Positions 34,590 to 48,000 of a DNA stretch of 64,000 nucleotides are shown here, piece by piece. The stretch lies in assembly GCF_000002235.5 (NCBI RefSeq), contig NW_022145605.1, positions 30,925,274 to 30,989,273 of the forward strand. Direction: 5' to 3'. Each line of letters opens with the position of its first letter. Positions within the stretch are counted from its first letter, which is position 1. The stretch is from Strongylocentrotus purpuratus (taxonomy: Eukaryota; Echinodermata; Echinoidea; Camarodonta; Strongylocentrotidae). Position numbers and translations under genes: made by a program. The notes beneath the pieces are model-generated. The model saw only the letters and a program-made list of their open reading frames with translations, was not told the DNA's origin and made no database searches.

Positions 34590-34998
34590 TTAAATTTGGT
34601 TTTGAGTCAGACCATTTTTGTTCCTTTTTTAGACAAGAAGTAGAGACATAGTAGAGACATACCAACATTTATTTTTAGATTGTCTTAAAGTTAAACGATT
34701 ATGGCAGGAGGTATTTCAAAAGTTACATTTTATCGAAATTTACAGTGATGATTGAAAACTCATTTTTATGGGAATATCCGGCAATACTGCTAAAAAATTT
34801 GTAATAAATTGTATCATATTTTTAGTCAAGTATGTCATTCTTATTTCTTGAAAACAAGGAACTCTGCCATCTTTACATAAAGTAGTACTACATATCCTAA
34901 AAGATTAAATAAACGAGGAATACAAAATAGCCTTCAAAAAGGGGAAACTGGAGATGCACTTACAGAAATGGGAACAAATCGATGCATTTTTACTTTAA
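34590..34998 (+). pseudogene. L1/Tx1-group LINE ORF2 C-terminus, decayed
   Basis: Plus-strand patches give FGFESDHFCSFFRQEVET, then ETYQHLFLDCLKVKRLWQEV. This resembles the C-terminal zinc-finger-like CxxC..H..C region of L1/Tx1 ORF2, with the second Cys replaced by Phe. GNTAKKFVINCIIFLVKYVI follows, then EEYKIAFKKGKLEMHLQKWE and a stop at 34996-34998. A 12-base tandem duplication (GTAGAGACATA) and at least two frameshifts break the frame. The rest of the element is absent upstream. Confidence 0.7.
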
Positions 34999-35730
34999 TG
35001 GATGCGGGTATTATTATTGTTTTTATTGTATTTTAATTCTCTCATGTACAGGTGGACAAACCTGAACAGGTTGCAGTGTGTGTGTGTCGGCGTGAAGGGG
35101 GTGTGAGGTGGGTGAGCCACAGGGGGGGGGGGGTGTGTGAAGAGTTTGTGTGGTGTGAGTTGAGGTTGGGCGAGCTAGTGTGTGATTGGGTCGGACTAGG
35201 TAAAATTCATACCTTCCTCTATGGTTATTTTGATTATTAACTGTTACATGAAAGAAAAAATGTACAGATAGGGCGGGGGGATAATTTTACTTTAGTTCAT
35301 TTATTTTCTTTAATTATTTCATGTTTTTACGCAATGTACACAATTTTGCATTTCAGCCATCTGGCTGCAAATGAATTTTCAATAAAACAATTACCATAAC
35401 TATTACACAGACACAGACACCACATACACACGCGCGCACACGCACATACAATATTTGTTTCTTCTATTTATATAGTGGAGATGCATGGGGCAGGAATGGG
35501 AATTGAAATATATGACGGGCATTTCCAATATATACCGAAATCACCTGGCTATGAAGAAGGAAAAAAAGGAAAAGAAAAAGGAGAAAAGAACCGAAGAAGA
35601 AGAAGATCGAAGAAGAATTCACGAACGAAGAGATTCGATTATTTTTTTTAAAGCTTTTTTGTTTTTATTCATATTTTCTTAAATATACAAAATGATTAAG
35701 AGGAACATAAATTTTCTCATTCATTGACAG
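34999..35730. other. LINE 3' flank, GT-rich and AT-rich DNA
   Basis: GTGTGTGTGTCGGCG (35073) and a poly-G run (35121-35131) are followed by unassigned DNA. CACACGCGCGCACACGCACA lies at 35425-35450. No gene seen. Confidence 0.4.
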
Positions 35731-38275
35731 GGCCGTAGCCAGGGGTCAATGTCGCTATTCATAAGGACCGCTATTCGTAAGGTCCGCTATTCATAAGGTC
35801 CATTATTCATAAGGACCGCTATTCATAAGGTCCGCTTTTCATAATTGGAGAAAAGGGTCATTATTCATAAGGGTCATCATTCATAAGGACCGCTATTCAT
35901 AATCAAAGAAGAGGGTCGGTATTCATAATATTAGAAGAGGGTCGCTATTCATGATACGAAATCGGGGTCGTTATTCATAAGGGTCCCTATTCATAATATT
36001 ACAATAGAGTCGGTATTCATAACACAGAAAGAGGGTCGCTATTCATAATACGAAATGAGGGTCGCTATTCATAATACGAAATGAGGGTCGCTATTCATAA
36101 TAGGAGAAGAGGGTCGCTATTCATAATAGGATATGAGGTTCGCTATGCATAATAGGAGAAGAGGGTCGCTATTCATAATAGGAGAAGAGGGTCGCTATTC
36201 ATAATAGGAAATGAGGGTCGCTATTCATAATAGGAGAAGAGAGTCGCTATTCATAATAGGAGTAGAGGGTCGCTATTCATAATAGGAGTAGAGGGTCGCT
36301 ATTCATAATAGGAGTAGAGGGTCGCTATTCATAATAGGAGAAGAGGGTCGCTATTCATAATAGGAAATGAGGGTCGCTATTCATAATAGGAGAAGAGGGT
36401 CGCTATTCATAACAGGAGAAGAGGGTCGCTATTCATAATAGGAAATGAGGTTCGCTATTCATAATAGGAGAAGAGGGTCGCTATTCATAATAGGAGAAGA
36501 GGGTCGCTATTCATAATAGGAGAAGAGGGTCGCTATTCATAATAGGAAATGAGGGTCGCTATTCATAATAGGAGAAGAGGGTCGCTATTCATAATAGGAG
36601 AAGAGGGTCGCTATTCATAATAGGAGAAGGGGGTCGCTATTCATAAAAGGAGAGGAGGGTCGCTATTCATAACAGGAGAAGAGGGTCGCTATTCATAATA
36701 CGAAATGAGGTTCGCTATTCATAATAGAAGAAGAGGGTCGCTATTCATAATAGAAGAAGAGGTTCGCTATTCATAATAGGAGTAGAGGGTCGCTTTTCAT
36801 AATAAGAAATGAGGGTCGCTATTCATAATAGAAGAAGAGGGTCGCTATTCATAATAGAAGAAGAGGGTCGCTATTCATAATAGGAGAAGAGGGTCGCTAT
36901 TCATAATAAGAAATGAGGGTCTCTATTCATAAAAGAAGAGCGAACCTCATTTCGTATTATGAATAGCGACCCCCTTCTCCTATTATAAATAGCGACCCTC
37001 TTCTCCTATTATGAATAGCGACCCTCTTCTCCTATTATGAATAGCGAACCTCATTTCGTATTATGAATAGCGACCCTCTTCTCCTGTTATGAATAGCGAC
37101 CCTCTTCTCCTTTTATGAATAGCGACCCCCTTCTCCTATTATGAATAGCGACCCTCTTCTCCTATTATGAATAGCGACCCTCTTCTCCTATTATGAATAG
37201 CGACCCTCATTTCCTATTATGAATAGCGACCCTCTTCTCCTATTATGAATAGCGACCCTCTTCTCCTGTTATGAATAGCGACCCTCTTCTCCTTTTATGA
37301 ATAGCGACCCCCTTCTCCTATTATGAATAGCGACCCTCTTCTCCTATTATGAATAGCGACCCTCTTCTCCTATTATGAATAGCGACCCTCATTTCCTATT
37401 ATGAATAGCGACCCTCTTCTCCTATTATGAATAGCGACCCTCTTCTCCTATTATGAATAGCGACCCTCTTCTCCTATTATGAATAGCGACCCTCTTCTCC
37501 TATTATGAATAGCGACCCTCTTCTCCTATTATGAATAGCGACCCTCATTTCCTATTATAAATAGCGACCCTCTTCTCCTATTATGAATAGCGACCCTCTA
37601 CTCCTATTATGAATAGCGACCCTCTTCTCCTATTATGAATAGCGACCCTCATTTCCTATTATGAATAGCGACCCTCTTCTCCTATTATGAATAGCGACCC
37701 TCTTCTCCTATTATGAATAGCGACCCTCATTTCTTATTATGAATAGCGACCCTCTTCCCGTGTTATGAATAGCGACCCTTATAAGTAATGAACCTTATTT
37801 CGTATTATGAATAGCGACCCTCTCGTCGTATTATGAATAGCGACCCTGATTTCATATTATGAATAGCGGTCCTTATGATTAATGACCCTTAATATGAATT
37901 ATGAATAGCGACCCTCATCTCACGTTATGAATAGCGGTCCTTATGATTAACGAACCTTATTTCTTTATGAATAGTGACCCTCTTTTGCCATTATGAATAG
38001 CGGACCCGGAAGTACGGGAATTTCCACGTTATGAATAGCGGTCCTTATGAATAGCGGACCTTATGAATAGCGGTCCTTATGAATAGCGAAAAGACCCCGT
38101 AGCGAGAGTTTGATGTGTGTGTTTTTTTGTTGTTTTTTTTTGGGGGGGGGGCACATACATGTAATTGATCGACGTCCTGGGGAGGGATTTAAAAAAGTTC
38201 AACCGATCTTGGAAATGTTTGGGGGCACGTCCCCCCCCCCCCCCCCCCGTGCCCGCCCCATGGCTACGGGCCTGA
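35731..38275. mobile_element. TIR element enclosing an inverted minisatellite
   Basis: CAGGGCCGTAGCCAGGGGT at 35731 pairs with a right end that on the minus strand reads CAGGCCCGTAGCCATGGGGC (38275 back to 38256). Almost all the interior is a minisatellite whose orientation flips in the middle. Outside the array on the right are a poly-G (38140) and a poly-C run (38231). No transposase. CAGGGCCGTAGCC-type termini suggest a MITE that has amplified its interior. No clear target duplication found. Confidence 0.65.
35743..38092. repeat. 27-base minisatellite in giant inverted arrangement
   Basis: The left arm (35743-36940) repeats GGGTCGCTATTCATAATAGG plus AGAAGA or AAATGA; the right arm (36941-38092) is its reverse complement. 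Outer units on both sides switch to a GGACCGCTATTCATAA variant. Variant order is mirrored. For example, the series with CGAAATGAGGTTCGC, AACAGGAGAAG, AAAAGGAGAG and GAGAAGGGGG near 36620-36715 reappears inverted at 37045-37135, and part of it again at 37260-37325. This is an inverted duplication, not two independent arrays. Confidence 0.95.
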
Positions 38276-38845
38276 TTATAGATACAGAAATATTTTTAAA
38301 AATATTTTCCATAAGTATCCAAACTAATAGTATATATTTAATCAATACAATCTGCAATTTTGGAGGTAAAAATAATTTTGTCAATATAAAAAAGGATAAG
38401 GTGACGGTAAAACTTCATATCAATATTTTCGGATTCAAAATGATATAAAGGAACAATTTTTACAGTGTAAACATATCTTATATGCAATTTAATTAGTTTA
38501 ATATAATTAAGCTATCTGAATAAAGATTTTCTCATATAATAAGTATAAGGTGAATGTGCTGCCGCTCATAACACGAAGATAAAGAGCGCCATCTATCGCT
38601 CAAACTACTTCATATCATTTAATTAATCTTTCAAAATCTGGGTTGTTTTTGTCAAGTGGTCTTCTTTCCGCTGGGATCTCATTGGTAGAATAATTTGTTA
38701 GTGTTTGAACTGATTAAGTTTTGATTTCACTTATGAAGTGAGCTTCATAAATATTTATCACTTCATTTCCGCATATGCTGTAGGACGAAGCACAGCACAG
38801 TGTTAAATATTTTAAAGCCACGGCAGACATTTTTAAAAGTAAAGT
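38276..38845. other. Upstream region of RPAIN
   Basis: AT-rich DNA between the minisatellite element and the gene. It should contain the promoter, but I see no clear TATA box or initiator. Confidence 0.4.
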
Positions 38846-38867
38846 TGTGCTTTTATTTTGCTTACAG
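38846..38867 (+). promoter_or_regulatory. Possible 3' splice acceptor in the RPAIN 5' UTR
   Basis: A pyrimidine-rich run TGTGCTTTTATTTTGCTTACAG ends at 38867, 44 bases before the ATG. If used, the first coding exon starts at 38868 and a noncoding exon lies upstream. If not, the promoter is just 5' of it. Confidence 0.35.
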
Positions 38868-38911
38868 CTGAAACTCGGGGAAAATTAATTAGGAAGGTCA
38901 AAGTGACAACT

Positions 38912-39004
38912 ATGGCAGATTCTCCCTTTAGATCTACACCAAGTTCAAAACGTCGAGATATGTACAAGAAGACAACTCCATCCTGGAAAGATGCCTATAG
39001 AAAG
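38912..39004 (+). CDS. RPAIN: RPAIN coding exon 1
   Basis: 31 codons, phase 0 end, donor GTAAAT. Encodes the conserved MYKKTTPSWKDAYRK start. The frame closes soon after the donor. Confidence 0.9.
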
Positions 39005-42000
39005 GTAAATATGTACGGAGATGGAAATTGAGTGTAGAATTAGAACGGCTTGTCCCCGCTCTGGCACTGCTTGGAGCGTGAGTGGCCAGCGGATTTGATC
39101 TTCCGTTTACGCCGCCTTCGTGCCGACGGGGAAGCATGGCTAAGGGTCGTCTTCGCATTTACTTGGGCCTTGCCCTCATTATTCATTATTGCTAAATGTT
39201 ATTGTTTTTTTGCAGTCGTCTGTATTTCTTGTTGTTTGTTTGAAATCTTAGAAATTCAAATTATGAATACGGCATGACAGATGCAGATTGCCTCAAAATC
39301 GGGGGGGGGGGGGGGGGGCGTAACAAAATGGGCGCTGTTCAGCAGTAGGGGCGCTGGTCCGAGAATAAGGATCGTCTTCATAAACGAGGATCGTCTTCCT
39401 AAAAACGGACCCATGCGTCCTCAAAAATAAGGACCGTCTGTATTTTTGCAGACGTTTCAAATTTTAATTTGGCGCATTGGCGATGCAAAAAACGGATTCT
39501 GCAATGATTTTCTTGATGCATTTTACATTGACATTGTACAGAGACTTCACATTATCAGCAATAAATCCTTGGGAAGACGGACAACCCATAAAAAAAAGTA
39601 GACGGTGAACTAGGGTTATTTTCCCCCGGGGAATCCGTTTTTGGCATCGCCAGCAGGCCGTTCTGTAACATGAAACCCCCAGAGCGCCGATGAAAAAAAA
39701 CGTCCTCAAAAATGCAGACGACCCTTATTTTTGAGGACGCATTTTGTCCTCGTTTATGAGGATATCCTTGTTTATGAGGACGATCCTCATTCTTGGACCA
39801 GCGCCCCTACTGTTCAGACACCTTCTACTACTAGTAATACTCGCCTAAGTTAGACTATCCAAAATTTGACCCGTATCTCCGGCGTGGAGATACCCTACTA
39901 AAACATATCCAAAATGAAGTAATTAGTCTATTCATTAAATGTCCAAATAAAATAAAGATAATGTCAACTTTCTTGTTATTTTTTGAGTACTTTTTGGATA
40001 ACAGTGATTTTTATCATTTTAGTAGATTTCTAGGCCTAGACTATACACTTTTTCACAGGTTTCACAGCAAACCGCTGCACAATAACAAGTGCATATGGAT
40101 TAGTGCTGTAAGTCAGACGCTATGTTCGTGTTCGGTTCGGTTCGGTAGAGTTCGGCAATTTTTCACCCGAACTTGGTTCGGTTCGGGGTTCAGTAATATA
40201 ATAGCAAGCAGCGTAATAGCCACGGCGGTCGGCACTGGGCGGGCCGGCTGGCCTGCCGGGCCCGACCAGCACGGAGGACCTCTGCACACTGCTTCCGACC
40301 AGCCAAATTTCACATTAAAAACTGCTCTAAACGTAATTATTTGTGAAGAAAAATACTACTTACATTCGTATTTCCGTCTTGAATCGTGTTTTATTTTCAA
40401 TTTTAAAAGAATCATGTTTTCAATTTGTCAATAAATGATATTTTTTAAAGATTTTCCGAGATGGTTGTTGTCTAATGTTAGAGTCATGAAATATGCCATC
40501 TTGAACAGAAAGTCAGGCTTGTCAATAACTGTTTTTTTTATAAATTTTTATTTTCAATAGGAAAATATAAAATCCCTATTTTTCCTAAATAAATAAATAC
40601 CATACTAGATCTATAATATTTATTTATTTCATTATTTATATTGTAAAATTTGTCCGATATTGTTACAATTAAAATATTAATTTTTTGTTGAATGGGTTTG
40701 AGCTGAAATTGTTTTGACCACGCACATGTATTCTTGTTTATGGCTTGCGATCGCGACGTAGCATGGTCAGGATTTGGGATTTAATGCAAGGGTCACTCTG
40801 TGGCCTGGACCCACCCTCCTCAGAGGTCGCCAAATATCGACGTCGACTCGACGCCTAAGCCTGACCCTGACCTATTTGTTGTTGTAGTGAAGTCCTAACG
40901 TTCGTTTTTCTTCATTGGGTGAAGCTTTACTATACAAATTGATGAAATGTGTGAAGCTTTGACGAGTAATTTGTTTTTTCTGGTGATGTGACATCGAATC
41001 CAATACCGTGTAACCAAGCTATTGTGAATAGGAAATTTGATAAGCTAACATTTTATAAACCAGACCAAAAATGAGTTTTAGCTTGGTTTATCTACACTAC
41101 AAAAATAATGTGACAGTACTGCCTGTATAAAAAGAAATGTGCACTTGTGCAACTTCATTATTTTTATAGTGTAGTTTTAATGAACACAATGTCAAAATCT
41201 AACAACGCAAACCTGAAATTTGTCTGGAATGAACATTTTCTTTCATTTCCAAGTAACAGAGTTTAATAGGTAACAGGAGTTAGTGTTTATAGTTAACAAG
41301 AGTTAGTATTAGAAAACAAGAGTTAGTATTAGAAAACAAGACTTGTAGTTAAAACAACTTTTGTATAAACGTTTTAAGTTTCATAACAACATATCTGTAG
41401 AAACATTGGATTGACAAAATAAACATGTTACTGTATCTTTGAATTGAAACCTGGTTGACTTGGTACTTATTGAGCAGTATGGAATTACTATCATGACTAT
41501 AGACCATTGCAGTCATGGTCTACTATTATAAGTAAACATTGGTGGAGCTTGATTTCAAAACGTGAAGCTTGAAATATGTAATGGCCAATATGGCGAAACA
41601 GTGGTGAAGCTTGAACTATGCAAATGGCCAGTATGGTGAAACAGTGGTGAAGCTTCAGACCGGCCGAAAACTTACAAAAGTGAAGCCTCACCTATGGAAA
41701 ACTGACACAAGTGAAGCCTCACCTATGTAAAACTGACAAAAGTGAAGCATCACCTATGCAAATAATTCAAAGGGTGAAGCCTGGACTAACACATTTGCTG
41801 ATAAGAGTGATGCTTTGCCTTTGTTTTTTGTAAAGCACATGAAGTGATGGTGAAACCCTGAGGTTACAAATAATTGGCTCAGGTGAAGAAAGGTGATGAC
41901 CTGAGGAGGGTGGGTCCAGGCCACAGAGTGACCCTTGCATAAATGGCGCCAGTGAAGTCGCGCCCACCACTGGATAGGCTTAAATCACAAAGGCAGAAAA

Positions 42001-45000
42001 TAGGAAAAAAGTAAATATAAAATGAGCAATCATGACATGAAAATTAGGTACAAAATGACCAGTTTATTAGCTTGCAAAAACGTTAAAATTTTTGCTGCCG
42101 AACATCCGAACCAGGCCTTTGCGTTCGGATCGGTTTGGTTCGGTTCGGAAGTGCCATGTTCGGCGAACTTCCGTTTGGTTCGGCGGTTTGGCTACAGCAC
42201 TAATACGGATGGTGGGTTGTGGGCGGGCGCGCACGCGCCTGATCTACCGAAATGAGGTGAAACCTGTGAAAAAGTACATAGATCTACTAATATCAACGTT
42301 TATCGAAAAATACTCCCCCCCCAAAAAAAAAAAAAATATGATAATAATTGACACGAAACAGTTAATTAACATATCAAATTGTAACTCCAAGATGGCTGCC
42401 ATGCTAATTATAGCTGGCCATGCCTATTTATTCACAGATATTGTGCTATGTGACTACGGTAATGCAATGTATATGACAAAACAAATGATTTGTGCCACTT
42501 CAGAAGCTATTTAAACAAAATGCATATCACAGGCTTTTTATATGGGACTACACAAATGTTGTCGGGCCTAGTACTTACCTTGATTTCCTTATAGTAGGTA
42601 CAGGTACGTTACAATGTGTGCACTTTCACCATGAAGGTTTCTGCCATGGGGCTGTTGTGCACTATTGGAGACCAATTTGGATAGCCTACGCAAATGCGTT
42701 CTTTTGATGGGCTGATTAGATTTTTGTTTCATGATTTCTATTGGATGAGAAGAATGATATTGTTATTGTAACAGTCATGAGTGGATGCATGGTCTATGCT
42801 CATCCCTCTCAACCTGTGATGTGGCAAAAAATCCTTTCTCTCCATATTACCCTATAGGCCTACCCTCTCAAGGTCAAATTGAACTTCCCCTCTAAGGGAT
42901 CACCTCAGAAGTACACTTAAAGGGATCCGGTAACTTTGCCTCAGATTTTGAAACAAAATTCTGGATTTAGCTCATGATGCAATGATAATTATAAACCTTT
43001 AGGTCGGTCAGGAACCCCATGACTTTTACAAGCCGATCGCCTGTCAGATTATCAAGATATTTATGATTGGAATTACAAATTTTGAAAACCGTTCGCCTGA
43101 CGGTTTTCATAACACTACAGTCTATTGGGGAAAACGAGTATGGTAAAACCGGTCACTCAAAGATTTTTACTTTTTTGAGGCACTTCTTGATCATTTTGAA
43201 GCGCAATTTTTTTAGGGCTTCAATGTTACACCATATCACAGACACTGATAACATGTAGGGTCGTGTATCTCAGATTTAACATTGTTAAACGATCCCTTTA
43301 AAGGAATCTCCTTATTCAGAGACATGGATCCCTAGCTTCAGGGACATCCTCAACAAATAGAATTTAGAAACATTTCGAACTGTCACATTATCTTTCATTT
43401 CATACTAAACTTTCTATAATTTATGTTTTCGGCAGTTTGTTTTGCTGCACTGTTTCACAAGAGCCGTGTTTAGTGCCATTCTATACCCTGATCCTGCATT
43501 CCGGAAGAGAAAAATGGTATCTAGGATGATTGGTTAACATGTGAATTGCTTTTGGTGAAATTTCAGCAAAATCTATGGATGAGAAATATGTTTTTTTGTA
43601 TTAGGAATGTGAAAATGTCATGCAAAAATGACGGCCCGATGAGTGGTTTTCGCATATTTACATACATTTTTGGGCGATTTTTTTTGTAATGAAATAGAAT
43701 CTTTCGGTCACATTTCAGATCACAACTTCTGCTTTAAAAACAAAGTAAAACAAAGCAATTAAATACATGATTTCCGGCGTTTAAAATTGGCATAACTTTC
43801 TTATTTACTGGGGCTATTTGGATGAATGAGGCATCAAATAAAAGATCTTATCAAGCTCTGTTTGATGGCATAAAGCAAGAGCTTGAATTCTGAGATTTCA
43901 TTTTTTTGTAACATACCTACTTATAGGGCTGCGACGAGTAGTCAAATACTAGCACTGTTGACAACTACTCGGGTACGATTTCTCGGGTACGATTTCTCGT
44001 ACTCGATAATTCAGCCGCAAAAAAAAAACAAAAAAAAAAAATCCCGGTCACCTGGCACTGTCCAGGCCGACGCTTACCCGTGCCAGGGAGAGCGCCTGCT
44101 GCCGGCATGGTACCGTCGGTAAAAATGTTTCCCAGCTCAATCACTGTCAAACTCACCACTCAAAAACTGGGACCAAATGTCCCGATTTCTGTTAGGACTC
44201 GAAGTAAAATGGATTATTCTGCCATCTTTGGTTTTTAAAAAAGCATTGTCTACTGTTATTATTATTATTAAATCGGCCTTTAACTGCAACTCGAAGTAAA
44301 ATTGCGTGAGTTTTCGCAGACGGAACTGGGATAAAACTGTTCCCGTGGTATGGTGGTGGCAACAAAAAAAAAAAAAAAAATTAAATTAAAAAGAAAAAAA
44401 AAAAATTAAATTTAAAAAATTTAAAAAACATTGCATCCAAATATTCCAGTATTCGCTTGTAAGCCTGGGATTGTACTCGGGTACCTCATTACACGGTTGT
44501 GCACAGCCTTATTTCCTTTTCTTTCTTTGCTTATTACTCAGCCAGTAACATTTTTTACCAAAACTGTTTGGCAAATGACATTTATTTGTAATCTGGAACA
44601 TTCTGTGTAAGTTTCGTTTGATTCTGTGAGAATTCATTTTCTTTGTTTATCAGAACTCAAGTTTATCTTTAATCTTGACCATCTTCTTGACCCCTTTCTG
44701 TCTTGCCAGAGATGCTTTGACAGGCTGCGAGGGAGCAGGGAGAGTCTCCTCCAGAGGTTCAGAGGTACCTCGCCCAGTTCTTCACAGTCTACCGCGAGCC
44801 CGTCGTCCAGGATCGGGAGTAGTCCCGGCAGTCCCAGTCTGATGGTCACACGGGTCATGGAGGAGGAATGGAGGCTCCTGACAAGGGAGGATCCATCTTT
44901 TGCAGTAGGTGCTATCTATTTCTTATAATGATAATAATAATAATAATACTCAGTTTTTATATAGCGTTTATCACAATCACTATTAAACCGTTTCCAAACT

Positions 45001-48000
45001 TGGAGATTATAACCCCCGCTTTAGCTGTGCTGCCATTACGGCGCTCTAGCATTTCATTAAGATTAATTCCTGCCAGGTACCCATTGACATCACCTGGGTT
45101 GAGTGTGGCAAATGTAGATCAATGTCTTGCCAAAGGACATTAGTGCCGCGGCTGGTCTCGAACCGCGGACCTTGTGATCGACAGTTCGGCCACTTAACCA
45201 CTCGACCACGGCACCTCTACACATGTATACCCCTTGACCTCCCCCTCACTATCCCCACCTCTCCCCCACCATCCCGCCTACTCCCGAGAAAAAGATTCAG
45301 ATGTATGAAATGCTACGTGAGCAAGAACTTACATTATGTATTTTAGCAACCATCAGCAGTCTAAAGTTCTGATAAATTGTTAAGATATCCAGCAGACTTG
45401 TATTCTTGAAGCTTAGCCATCAATACAAGATAGTCAACTTTCGTTTTTATTCCAATTTAGAATCTTATCAATTCATACCAAATCTGCTATAATAGATTAA
45501 TATTTCTTCCAAGTACTGTACTTGGTGACTTGTGGAACAAAATACAATGTATAACTTGCGTTATAATACGCAAACTGTGCTATGGTATTTAGCTCAATAC
45601 TGCAGACTTTAATACTAATAATGTACAACAGACTCTCTTTTATTTTTCACCTGCCCTGCACTATGCTGGATGTTTGAGATAATTGCAACATTTAACTACC
45701 CTCCCTCTTGTCTTCATGCAAGGAGATCTGTGTGCATCCAAGTCGTGTACCTACATAATGACGGTTACTCACAGCCTCTTGTTACATGTGCCAATATATT
45801 TATCTATATTTTCATTCTTCAGCTCATAGAAGATGAATTGGACCTGAGGGAGGAGCTCCAAGAAGAACTCATGAAAGAAGGTAGGAATGATCTCTTGCCA
45901 AGCATTATACTTTTTAAAACTCACTAAAACCACTTTTTTTCTTCTTTATTTTAACTTGCATTTCTAATGGCTTTAAAATACATTGAATGCTACCTTTGCT
46001 AAAACTAGATACACGAGACTGCATGAATGTACTGTACACGTTTTTATAAAAAAAGACTGGAGGGAGAGGAGAGGACTAGCTCGCAACAAAAGTCCAGGTA
46101 TATTCACTTTTTTCTTTGTAAGATAAAAAAAACAGTACGCTTAATGATGCTTGCTGTTAAACTGCTGCATTTTACCGCAGCATATAAATGTTACAAGCCG
46201 TTTATTGTCACACTAGACTTCAACGACTATGGATTGATTGTGTGCCTTATACTCTGAGGGAAAATAAGATCGCAGAATTTTGTCAAATCAGGCATATCTA
46301 AGCCAAATAAAATATTTGAACTTTATTTGAATTTATCCTTCTAGAAATGAGCATCATATCCGAGTACGAAACTAGCCTGAGGTTGGAGGAAGAACAGTTA
46401 CAAGATACTGTCAACCATTTCACTGAAGGCTCTGTCGTATGCCCTCTCTGCCAAAGGTTTGTGTAGAATTTCAAATGTTTAAAAACTTGTAGAGATAAGC
46501 AAGGAATATAAAGCTACAGTTGTCTGAGGTTATAGGAAGAGCAGTTACAAGCTACAGTGATCCATTTCACTGCTGGCTCGGTTGTGTGCCCTATCTGTCA
46601 GAATTTTGTGTGGACTCTCTGGAGCCATTCAAACATTTAAAACTAGTATAGTTGAGCATAAGTATGATGCCATTCTGAGGTATTAGGAAGAGCAGAACTT
46701 TTACACTCTACCGTCACCAGTTCATTTACAGGTTCCCTCGTGAGCCCTTTCTCTCAAAGGCTTATAAATGTAGAATCATTCAAAAATATCAATAGAGACT
46801 ACCATCATAGGGAATGTAGGAAGTTACAAACCACTGTCAACCATTTCCCTGAAGGCTCCATCGCATGCCCTCTCTGACAAAGGTTTGTTTAGAGTCCTTC
46901 AAATTGTAGGAAAAATAATATCAGTCAATAGTGGTCTTGGCATTGGGAAGATCCTGGTTCAAAACCATTTGAATTAGTGGACAGGCAAATGCAACTAACA
47001 TTTACTATCATAGTTGTGTGTTCTCATTTCAGTAGTTGTCCTTTCCTTCAAAATATCTTTGATGATGCTCCGACATTTGCTCCTGGCTTAAAAACTGTCC
47101 GATTGTCAACCAATTCAAAACTTGTCTCAAGACACATTTATTCAAAATTGCTTTTGATGATTAACTTTAATACTCTGTTCACATTGATGTATATATTTCA
47201 TGTATTTTGTTTGTTAATAGAGACTTTGGTGTATTGCTATTTGGTTCTAGGTTAGTTTTGAGGTTAGGTCACCTGGGTTAAGTATACATGTAGTATCGGG
47301 TCTAGGGTTGAATTTAGGTGTAGGAAATTATCATGTTACAATTGACCCAGGGAGCAAGCATCATGCAACCAATTCTGACCTCACCCCTTGTATGCATATA
47401 TCTCTCCTCTCTTATCTGCCCACTCCCCCTTCCCATCAATCTCTATTTTTTTTCTCTCTCTATTTAGAAACTGGTTGCTCATGAATAAGGGTATCGTCTT
47501 CTGTTCCTGTGGGTTGAGAATTGACACAGCTGTAAGTTATCATCAAATTATTACTTTCATCACCATCATCAAATCATGATTTCTTGGGGGGTCCAAAATT
47601 AAAAATTAACTTTCGTTATTCTTGGCTCAATCTTCAACTGGCTTATTAACTTGGACCTTCTTCTGAGTTTTTACCAAACATAATTGCACATTAAAGATAA
47701 AGGTGAGTTCTGGTAAAAAAAAAAAAAAAATGAATTCTCACAGAATCAAACAAAACTTACACTGCATGTTCAAGATTACAAATAAATGTCATTTGCCAAA
47801 CAATTTTGGTAGAAAATGTATACTGGCTGAGTAATGAGCATAGACAGATTAGGAAATCAAGGTTAGTAGCCCCCGACATCATTTGTGTAGTCCCATATAC
47901 ATCTTTCTGTGTACAGTGCTTGTTACTTTACCAAGACTGGGCCAAATGTATTATAATTTTGATGACTCCAGAACTTTGCAGTACACACCAATACTTACAT

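Noticed and set aside
35743..38092. CRISPR-like regular array
   Set aside because: Units are contiguous 27-base repeats with no unique spacers, orientation inverts midway, and the DNA is clearly from an animal genome.
45143..45214. Functional tRNA gene on the minus strand
   Set aside because: The anticodon arm does not pair well, and a SINE body with an (ATT)n tail follows directly, so it is the SINE head.
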